A stretch of 64,000 nucleotides of DNA from Diphasiastrum complanatum (taxonomy: Eukaryota; Streptophyta; Lycopodiopsida; Lycopodiales; Lycopodiaceae): assembly GCA_029204225.1 (NCBI GenBank), contig CM055105.1, forward strand, positions 17,925,353 to 17,989,352, given 5' to 3'. The notes beneath the pieces are model-generated. The model had not been told where the DNA came from and made no database searches. It worked only from the letters and a program-made list of their open reading frames with translations. This document shows positions 35,200-43,833 of the stretch, in pieces; positions within the stretch are counted from its first letter, which is position 1, and each line of letters starts with the position of its first letter. Made by a program: the position numbers and the translations under genes.

Positions 35200-36559
35200 G
35201 TAGTCCCTATGATTTACGGTTTACGGTTACGGGGGATTGCGATTATTTGAGGTGACTATGGATTTTGACGGGGAGAACTGGTTCTACGTTGGAATACAAT
35301 TGTTATGAGGAATACGAGTTGTTTGCGGAGGTTAGAAGGTGAATCGTTAGTGGATGAAGATCGGCTTGCAATGGGGTGCCGGTTGAACAGCTGGGTGCGG
35401 TTTCAATGGCTGGTGGCGGTGTCAGCTGTTGAGTGCGGGTGTAGCGTGCTATTGCGGTGTCAATGGGCTGATTTCGGTGCAACGACTGATTGCGGTTGTA
35501 GCGGGCAATTGCGGATGCAGTGGCTGATTGCAGTTTACAACGACGGAGTGCGGGTGGAGGGGAAGCTGGTCCGTTTGTGATTATATGTTGTGGAATGCGG
35601 GTGTTTTGGTGCTAATGCAGTCTCAATGGGTGGGTGGAGATGGTGGCGGAGGTGGTTGTGGTACAGTGTAATGTGGTCAGTGCAATGCGGTCTGTAAGGT
35701 GGGGAGAGTGCGGATGGTGCGGGGCAAAAGGTATTTTGAATGAGATGGTAGGTGGGTTGTTGTAGAGGTGAGGAAGGTGGGTGACTGGGGTAGCATTTGG
35801 TGACAACGATGGAGTTCGGGTGGATGTCAAGCTGGGTGTTGCTGTGGTCTAGTGGAAAGTGGTTATTGTGGTTGTAGTGCGGTCAGCTGAGGTGGTAATG
35901 CCGTGCGGTGCAGGGGAATGCAGTGGGGCAAACGTTGCGGTGGGTTGCAAATATTGTGGTCGCTATGGTGCAGCGACTGATGCAATTGAATGCAGTTGAA
36001 TGTGGTCCCTACTATGCAGAGGCTGTTCGCACAGGTTAATGTGGTCACTACGATTTCATGTAGATGGAGGCCCGTGTCGTTGTTGTTCGCATGTATTCGT
36101 TATAGCGTTGCATATAGATAGATAGGTTGTCAGAGAAAGCATCAATACAAGTTGTGTATTTGAGGTACGTCGTGCTCGTCAGTCCGGATCGTCGTTGGAA
36201 AGGTCTGGTCGGTTGAAGTAGGTCGTCGGTTGAGATTGGACTGGATGGTCATCGATTGAGATTTAATATTGACCATCAGTTGAGATCTGAGTGATGGGCG
36301 TCGGTTGAAATATGAGATGATGGCTTCGGTTGAGATCTGATGCAGTGTGTCGGTTGAGATATAACTGAAAGCCATCAGTTGAGATTAGAGAGCGGGCGTA
36401 GGTTGAGATCTTACACAGGTCGTCGGTCGAGATCTAATACCCGTTGCTTGAGATCTGAGAGATGGGCGTCGGTTGAGATCTAACGCAGGGCCGTCGGTCG
36501 AGATTGGACTGAGGGCTGTCGGTCGAGATCTGACGCAGGGCCTTTGGTTGAGATTTGAT
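35200..36559 (-). repeat. GypB leader: GT-rich short-motif array and minisatellite, inner part
   Basis: 35,230-36,060 is strongly G-rich on the plus strand, built from degenerate TGCGGT, TGCAGT and GGTTGTAGCGG words with no fixed period. 36,170-36,559 is a minisatellite: core GTCGGTTGAGATCTGA repeated about a dozen times at roughly 25-40 bp with variable spacers. GypD inserted inside this minisatellite. No coding is supported; long frames here are composition artefacts. Confidence 0.8.
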
Positions 36560-37316
36560 TGTTGGAGGGTTTGCGGATCCCAAGGCAACCCTAACCCTAG
36601 TTAGTAAGTGAGAGGGATTTGGCACCCCACGTGTGTAAGTCCAACCCAATGATCACATAGTTATCTGATTAATTAGAAAGTTAATAAAAGGATTTTAGGC
36701 CTTTTTGCGGGACTTTTAATGTCGCAGGGCCTAAATGTCAAGTTAGTGAATAGAGTTGGGTTTTCCTCCAATTTTGATGGTTCCCACACTTTTTTAAATT
36801 TGAATAAAAAGAGAGGCAAGACTGGACCAATAGGATTCAAAGGCCAGGGTCCTCCTCTCTACTATAAAAAGGGACCAACTCGAGTTGCTCCTCATGTTCA
36901 TTTCCTCATTTCAATAAAGCAAATTGGTCCTCTTTAGAGATGGATTGATGAATGTCCTTGCTCTTCCTCTCTTTTTCTCCATTTCTCATGCTTCCTTTGT
37001 ATTTGCTAATTATTGGATTTGATCATTATTGGGATTGCTATTTCTTATGCTTTTTGTGAGAGAGAAAAGGAGAGAGAGAAGAGTAAGTTCCTATCATTGT
37101 TGTGGATTTAGGGTTAATGGAAGTAGGGTTAATGGATGTAGTGTTAATGGTTAGTGTTAATGGATGTTAGTGTTAGATCCTCCATTCATGTTGAAATCTG
37201 AACTATATTATCGCTCTCATGGGAACGAACCTCCGCGTGACAACTAAGACCGTCTCTTTGATGCTAGATTGACTAGATCTTGGATTCAGGTTAGGCAAGG
37301 AAAGAAACCCACTACA
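36560..37316 (+). repeat. GypD 5' LTR
   Basis: TGTTGGAGGGTTTGCGG ... ACCCACTACA. Contains a promoter-like TATAAAA at 36,863, AATAAA at 36,913 and, near 37,108-37,170, four to five degenerate GGGTTAATGGA-type repeats. The matching copy is 46,624-47,382. Confidence 0.92.
36863..36869 (+). promoter_or_regulatory. Putative TATA box of GypD 5' LTR
   Basis: CTATAAAAAGGG, conserved in the 3' LTR (about 46,929). A possible polyadenylation signal AATAAA follows 50 bp downstream, which would give a short R region (inference). Confidence 0.55.
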
Positions 37317-37320
37317 ATTT

Positions 37321-37338
37321 TGGCGCCGTTTCCGGGGA
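37321..37338 (+). other. GypD primer-binding site
   Basis: TGGCGCCGTTTCCGGGGA four bases after the LTR; Athila-type site with one difference from TGGCGCCGTTGCCGGGGA. Confidence 0.9.
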
Positions 37339-37366
37339 GCTACGCCAATTTTTCAATTTTTTGAGG

Positions 37367-37777
37367 AGCCGTGCAATATTGACAACATTGAATGAGGATG
37401 TTGATGAGATCAATACGAGAGTTATTGAATGATTTCCTGTTGATGCATGCATATTTTATGGTGCCGATAGCATGGCCGAATGTGGGGATTTTGAAGTGTA
37501 CCCAATGGAGTTTTTGAATAACTTGCAACCAAGTGGATGTCCTCCACATAAGTTGGTTTTGAAAGTAGGAATGATAATAATGTTGTTGAGATCAATTGCA
37601 TCACACAAGGGATTGTGCAATGGCACAAGATGATCATCCATAGATTGGGTAGAATGATCATAGAGGCGGAGATAGTGACCAGCAAAAATATAGGTGGTAG
37701 AGTACTCATTCCATGGATCCTTATAGTGCCGAGCAGTTAAGACTTGCCATTTGAATTGCAAATTGGCCTCAAATGGC
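37367..37777 (+). pseudogene. Helitron/PIF1-like DNA helicase fragment in GypD leader
   Basis: Plus-strand conceptual translation gives SRAILTTLNEDVDEINTRVI, then YPMEFLNNLQPSGCPPHKL, LKVGMIIMLLRSIASHKGL and CNGTR, followed after a one-base frameshift by IIEAEIVTSKNIGGRVLIPW and DLPFELQIG. These are the C-terminal helicase blocks of plant Helitron Rep/Hel proteins and PIF1-like helicases (NEDVDEIN; PSGLPPHxLxLKxGxPIMLLRN; GLCNGTR). Only about 135 residues remain, with two stops and a frameshift. No Rep domain, Walker motifs or Helitron ends are seen. It is a gene scrap carried in the element, not a working helicase. Confidence 0.85.
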
Positions 37778-37919
37778 CGGGGCCGGGACCAAGGCATGGG
37801 TGTGGCGCCGATGACTGGGTGGCGCCAGAACCATTGGCGCTGACCCCGAGACTAGGGTGCCAGGACCAGGCCTGTGCACACCATAGACATTCGACTGATC
37901 ACTCCCCACAGACATTTGG

Positions 37920-38345
37920 CTGATCGCTTACCACATATGTCCTGAAATGGTCACAAATGGATCGTAACTGCTCCTAATGCAGTCCTAATGTCTTGTTTTG
38001 GTTTGAAATAACCACAAATTGACTGCAACTACTCCTAATGCCATGTTTTGGCCTCAAATGGCCTGAAATGGCCGCAAACTGACCGAACCTGGTCCTAATG
38101 TCATGTTTTGGCCTCAAATGGCCGCAAATGGACCACATCTGCTCCTAATGCGGTCCTAATGAGGGCACTTGCGACACATTAGAACTGCATTAGGTCCGTT
38201 TGCAGCCATTTCGGGCCATTTGAGTGCACTTCTGACCATTTGAGACTGCATTAGGACCGCATGAGGGCACTTGCGGCCATTTGAGACCACATTAGGTCCA
38301 TTTGCGGCCATTTGAGGGCACTTCCAACCATTTCAGACCGCATTA
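37920..38345 (+). repeat. Direct and inverted repeats built on GGTCCTAATG
   Basis: Left of about 38,163, units of 50-75 bp starting TCCTAATG and containing TTTTGGCCTCAAATGGCC repeat three to four times. To the right the complementary words (CATTAGG, GGCCATTTGAG) dominate. The whole forms an imperfect inverted repeat of about 200-bp arms. No coding seen. Confidence 0.75.
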
Positions 38346-38493
38346 GAACCGCCCGTCACCCAGATTGTCGGCCTCCCATCAATGATGAGCATACCCATTA
38401 GATCGTCGACCGTCACCGTCCACGATGGACACTTTTTACTAGTCTATATATATAAAACTATTTGTGTGCACGTGGTGTGTATATGTATGGGGA

Positions 38494-38574
38494 CCCCCCA
38501 TGCATCCTCCTCCCCTCATCCATACATACACTTTTTTGAACTAAAAGGATGGAGAGGAGGATGCATGTATGGGG
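38494..38574 (+). repeat. Hairpin in GypD leader
   Basis: Arm 38,494-38,521 (CATGCATCCTCCTC core) pairs with 38,547-38,574 (GAGGAGGATGCATG core) around a 25-base loop. Confidence 0.75.
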
Positions 38575-38719
38575 AAAAAAAAAAGCTATTCAGATCACCA
38601 ATCTTCAGATCCATTTGGATCTGAGATATCAGAGAAAATAATAAAAATCGGTCAAATCTGTCAAATTTGGTCAAAAAGAGACAAAAAGCGTCATCAGAGC
38701 TCAAAACTTTTTACCCTCT

Positions 38720-39320
38720 TTCAGGAAACCTTTGCCAAGTTGCTGACACCTTCAGTTTTGTAAGGGCGAAGATTAATTCCCAGCAGATTTCCAGAAACAT
38801 AAAAAAAACTACCAAAAAAACACCAAAAATTATCAAAACACTGAAAAATACAGAAAAAGAACCTTCGCTCGATTCACTGTGCTTAGATGTGATTCAGATC
38901 TATCTGCTGCTAGGTCGACAAAGAATAATACCAAAAATAGAGAGGTTTTCAGAGGATCAGTTGTCATATTGTCATATTTCACTATTTTGCAAAATTACTA
39001 TTATTACTCTTGATCCTTCGCCAGAACCTTCGCCGAGTTTTCTAAACATTCTATCTAAAGTTAACTACTATTTTTGAGTTCGGCGAAGATTTTTCTTGAT
39101 CAGATCACAAAAAATCCTGATTTTTACCTTTGCCAGATTACAAAAACTGTATTTTCTTGCGTTTATCTGTGTCAGATCTTTCATCTGAGAAGTCGACGAA
39201 GGATATTTCTCAAAAAATTGCTAGAAAAGTGTTCAAAAAGTTTTTTTTTTCCCAAAATAACACCGTTGAATCTTCGCCGAGACAACCTTCGCCTAGAGAA
39301 CCTTCGCCAGTCCTATTTTT
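38720..39320 (+). other. GypD leader motif array (CCTTCGCC)
   Basis: About ten copies of AACCTTCGCC(G/A) or its complement GGCGAAGG, e.g. near 38,766, 38,861, 39,017, 39,031, 39,079, 39,272, 39,286 and 39,300, with unrelated spacers. No coding. Equivalent in place to the GypC leader array. Confidence 0.75.
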
Positions 39321-39561
39321 AGTTTTTGATTTTCTAGATCAAGTCTCTGTCAAAATTTGGATCAAATATGATATATTCTGAATTGGACTATGAGGGATTT
39401 ATCATTTTTGAGAAGTATCGTTTGATCGAATTTTGGGAAGTTTTTCATCATATAGAATCAGATCCTTGAAAGGTGGAATAGAGCTAGCAGTTCTAATCTG
39501 AGATAGTTTTTGGAAAAATCTATATCTAATCTCATTATGGAGTTGGTCTAAATTTGTAAAG

Positions 39562-40935
39562 ATGGCGGCCCCTGGAGCTGCTCTCGGAGGTGCTCCACAG
39601 GAGGTCAATCCAATTATTGTTAGAAGAGCACCCCGATTGGATCTACCCAAATATAATGGATTAACAGATCCAGTTAGATTTCTTTAGATCTATGCTGAAT
39701 CCTATGAGGCCTATGGTGAGATTTATCCTCAAGATAAACTTAAGTTGTTTCCTATGGCCTTAACAGACGCAACACAAGATTGGTACTATAACTAAGATGA
39801 AACTGAACGTACAGATTGGGAGGTTGTTGAACGAGCCCTTATCACACGGTTCAAACCGCGGAAGTTTATGGAAGACCCTTTTCTACTTTTAAGTAATATT
39901 AAAATGAGAAAGCGAGAAATGGTTCGAGATTACATCGAAAGGGTGAAACATCTTAGATTTGAATGTGAGCATGAGCTGCTTAATGAAAATGCCATGATTA
40001 TGTGGTTTTTGTTAGGTCTACCTAAATGGATTAGACATGAGCTGAAACGCCATAACGAGTACACACTTTTGCAAAATGCGATGGACGATGCAATTCGGGA
40101 GGATGATGAAGATTCAGATGATGAGCCGAATGTCAGTATGTTGCCTTATACAATAGGGCAGACTACTAAGACATCCACCACTATTGCATCAACGAATGCC
40201 AATGCTACTGCAGAAATGATGCTCAATGAGTTTGAGAGATTTGGGAAGACCCAGCATAAACAGATGGAAAAGTTGCAGTTGCAATTTGATGAGAAGATCA
40301 AAGCATTAGAAAATTTCCACAGAGAAGCGAACAAGGAACCTGAGAAGTTTGCAAAGATTTTTTCTATCAGGAACAATGTCTGGTGTTCTATTTGTATAGG
40401 AAATCACATAGTGAACGAGTGTCCTCAACTGAAAAAACGAATGGAAATCAGTGTTTGCCATATGTGTAATTCACCTGACCATGAGACTGCCTTTTGCAAC
40501 TTCAACCCTCGGATAATTCAGCAACGGTATGCCCAGATGGGATATCGAGATCTACAGTATGGAGGCAATCCAGCAGCAAGACCGCGACAATTTACTCTTG
40601 GATACCCGGAATGTCTAGCTTTGCCTGCCCCACCAAAACTCTCCGCTCCTCTTGCCAATTTGATGGAACCGGAACCTTACAGAAGTGCTGAGCAATGGAG
40701 CTATGGTAATGATCAGGAAGGTGGATCTTCAAAACAGTATGCCATTTATGATGCCGCTCAACAACAAGCCTCGAGAAACTGGGCCAGAGCACCTCTTGGA
40801 TGCTTTGCATGTGGAGAAAATCACAGAGTTGCAGAATGTCCAAATAAAGAAAAATTTGTACCATTTTGTTGTGACTGTGGATATGGGCATTGCTATAAAG
40901 TCTGTCTAGCAAGACCGAAGCTACAGCACCTGTAA
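39562..40935 (+). pseudogene. GypD gag
   Basis: ATG at 39,562 (MAAPGAALGGAPQE). Capsid RRAPRLDLPKYNGLTDPVRF is followed by TAG at 39,685 where the GypB relative has Gln, and a second stop lies near 39,795; from 39,868 the frame is open for 355 residues. Conserved capsid blocks are YIERVKHLRFECEHE and IMWFLLGLPKWIRHEL. Zinc modules are WCSICIGNHIVNEC, CHMCNSPDHETAFC, CFACGENHRVAEC and CCDCGYGHCYKVC. It would form the particle and bind RNA. It ends at 40,935; the next recognisable pol residues belong to the RT thumb, so protease and RT core have been lost. Confidence 0.88.
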
Positions 40936-40965
40936 ATTTGATAACAATCAAGCAAGGATCGGTAG

Positions 40966-41968
40966 CTCATACCACCTGGATCGATTAGAGAAAGTCTTTG
41001 AAAGATGTCACAAATATCAGATTTCTCTAAATCCAGAAAAATGGGTTTCTCACGAAGTGGTGCTTGGACATGTGATATCAAGACATGGTATTGCCACCGA
41101 TTATTCTAAGATCAAAGTTATTGTGGAATTGCCACCGCCAGCAACAATTCGAGGAGTTTATGTGTTTAAGGGTCATGCGAACTACTATCAAATTTTTATT
41201 ATCTTATTTGCGGATTTAGCACGACCTATATACAAATTAACTATAGTTCCTATTTGGACAGTAGAGGCATTAGAAGCCTTTGAAAAGTTAAAAAAAGCAT
41301 TATCTTCAGCACCAATACTGCGTTCTTCAGATTGGACATTAGAGTTTCATGTTCATACGGATGCCTCAAAATACGCCATTGGATCAGTTTTGATGCAGCC
41401 GGGTGACTATAAGAAGGATTATCCTATACGATTTGCAAGCAGACAACTTACAGATCCAAAGAAGAATTATTCAACAATAGAATGTGAAGCGCTAGCCATG
41501 ATTTTTTCTGTTTGGAAATTTCGTCACTACCTCATGGAAACGCATTTTGCATTTTATACGGATCATCAGGTGTTACTTTACTTGGTAAATAAGACGTGTA
41601 ATACTGGACGTATTGCAAGACGGTTATTATTATTGACTGAATTTGACTTTCGAATTGTGGTTAGAAAGGGGAAGCAACATTATATAGCTGATCACATTTC
41701 GCGAATTGAATCTGCACCAGTTAATACTGAAGTGGATGATGAACTGCCAGATGGTGCGTTGTTCAATGTTGAAGCAGTACCTGAGTGGGCGACAAATATT
41801 GTTGAGTACCTGATGCTAGGACAACCGAATGACTCTTTGACAAAAGTACAGAAAAGACAATTGATTCATAAGGCTCAACCTTATCAATTAATTACTGGAC
41901 AATTGTATCGTCGTGGATCAGATAAATTTTACGAATATGTGTTTTACCGCATGAAGTACCAGATTTAA
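40966..41968 (+). pseudogene. GypD RT end, RNase H and linker
   Basis: Begins inside RT (HLDRLEKVFERCHKYQISL, then VLGHVISRHGIATD), with no fingers, palm or YxDD box upstream. RNase H is well preserved (HTDASKYAIGSV, IECEALAM, FYTDHQVLLYL, ADHISRIES). The linker DDELPDGALFNVEAVPEWAT leads to the integrase. The open frame 41,057-41,968 is 303 residues. Junction with gag is near 40,935-40,966. Confidence 0.87.
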
Positions 41969-43016
41969 TCATGTTTTCACATGATGGCATGGGTGGAGGA
42001 CACTTCTCTACAGATATTACTGTTCGCAAACTTTTGCAATCCGTTTGTTGGTGGCCTACGCTTCATAAGGACACAAAAAATTTTATTCAGACATGTGATG
42101 TCTACCAGCGAGCACGACGGGCTACTCGACAAAATTATGAATCCTTAATCAGGTTTTATCGCAAGCACCATTTGAAAAATGGGGACTGGGTTATGTTGGT
42201 CCTATTCATCCCGCTGCACAAGGATCTCAGGCCCGGTACATTATCGTTGCAACTGATTATATGACCAAGTGGGTTGAAGCCAAAGCTGTCAAAGTGGCTG
42301 ATGCGAAATCTATGGCCAAGTTTCTATATGAAAATATTATAATCAGATTTGGATGTCCGATCGAAATTGTCAATGATCGGGGTACACACTTTGTTAATCA
42401 AACAATAAAGTGTTTACTGGAAGGATTTCTTGTTATACACATATTTAGTACTCCCTATTATCCTAGAGGGAATGGCCAAGCTGAATCTTCCAATAAGATT
42501 CTTTGCACCATTATGACAAAGACAGTTGAGGCGAGTCGGTCTGATTGGGAATATAAACTATGCAACATTATGGGCATTCAGAACCGCTTACAAAAATAGT
42601 AAAAATCAGACACCTTTTCAACTGGTTTATGGTCAAGATGCTATTATGCCAATTGAATTTTTAATCCCATCTTTACGCATAGCATCCATAGAACAATTGA
42701 ATGATGATATGTCTTTACAACTTCGTCATGAAGCATTGCACAAATTATGTGAAACCCGATTGATGGCAGTTCATGCCTTAGTAGCAGAGAAAGCTCGCCG
42801 CAAGGCATGGCACAATCGTCGATTGCACAAGAAAGATCTAGACGCAGGAGATCTTGCATTGATGCACAAAACCAAGCTGATCAAGGGTAAGTTGAAGTTT
42901 ACTGGTGAAGGCCCGTATAAAGTAAAGGAAATCCTGAATTATAGAGCAATAATTCTTGAGCACTTGGATGGAAAATGATTTGATACTTCGGTAAATGACA
43001 GCCGATTACGCAAGTT
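41969..43016 (+). pseudogene. GypD integrase with damaged zinc finger and catalytic residue
   Basis: Three overlapping frames (41,971-42,264, 42,261-42,599, 42,526-42,978). Zinc finger HDGMGGGH ... TCDVYQRA has Tyr for the second Cys. The first catalytic Asp is Gly (WGLGYVGPIH against WGLDYIGPIH in GypC). The second Asp (VNDRGTHFVN) and the Glu (GNGQAESSNK) remain. The C-terminal domain (GEGPYKVKEILNYRAI) ends at TGA 43,014-43,016 region. Frameshifts and these substitutions make it inactive. Confidence 0.88.
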
Positions 43017-43833
43017 TTGACAGCCTGCTCTGCCAGTTCAGCAAGCCTGATCTCAATAAACTTTTATTTTCAGTAATTAATCTGCTGATTTTTTTTGGAA
43101 AAAGACAGTTAAAAAAAAAAAGTAAAAAGAAAAAATAAGAAAAGACTGATGAGCAAAAGTGAGGAAGTCATCAGCATAAGGAAAAGGAAGCACATTATTT
43201 TTATGGAAAATGCCTTAGAGAACCACTGTTTTGGTAGATTTGGCCAATACAGTATCAGAAACCTTCGTTGAGCTCTCAGACTGTACATCCACTCTTGATT
43301 TATCTAAATCAAGATGAGCAAAGGTTTCTGACAAGAGAAAATTCAATTTTTGAGTCAGGCGAATGTTCAGTGATATGCCATTTTGGGAACCTTCGCCTAG
43401 CATCATAACCTCATTATGAACCTTCGCCGACCTGCTAGATGATCTTAAAATGTCAAAATTAGGTTGTCCATAGGTTCAGATTGTGAGAAAATGCATTTAT
43501 GACAGTACCTGGGCGAAGGACCCTCCTGGGTGAAGGTTCATCCTTCACCAGCCCTGAAAAACGTTCGCCTGATAGGTCCAGATCCCTAGATACCTTCGCC
43601 GAGATTTTTATAGTCTATTTTTACAGTACTATACATGCCTGCAAATTTTTATTCAGAATTGATAAGTCCAACTACTATTCAGTGTAATGGACCCACCAAA
43701 TTCACCTATAAGTTGGCTGAATTTGATTCATTCCTCACTTGTGCTAGCGAAGCTCTTGCGACCAAAGCCTTCCAAATTTTCTACATTGCCTTCTGATACA
43801 ATTTCACGCATTTATAATTTCTTTCTGATCATC
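43017..43833 (+). other. GypD pol-aORF spacer with CCTTCGCC motifs
   Basis: Includes an A-rich stretch (43,105-43,145) and, at 43,258-43,600, about nine copies of AACCTTCGCC or its complement (near 43,260, 43,388, 43,420, 43,514, 43,593). The motif is the one that fills the leader at 38,720-39,320. No coding is supported. Confidence 0.75.

Noticed and set aside
35305-36060. Frames in the GT-rich regions (Ser/Thr/His-rich on minus, Val/Cys/Gly-rich on plus)
   Set aside because: Explained by base composition; no conservation between GypB and GypB2 frames.
36587-36601. Telomere-type AACCCTAACCCTA
   Set aside because: Only two units, inside the GypD LTR and mutated in its partner LTR.
37456-37797. 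Antisense 113-residue ORF beginning MPWSRPRPFE
   Set aside because: It is the reverse shadow of the helicase fragment, whose conserved blocks lie on the plus strand.
43687-43833. Upstream start for the GypD extra ORF at 43,687
   Set aside because: GypC has no counterpart to these 49 codons; homology begins at the ATG at 43,834.
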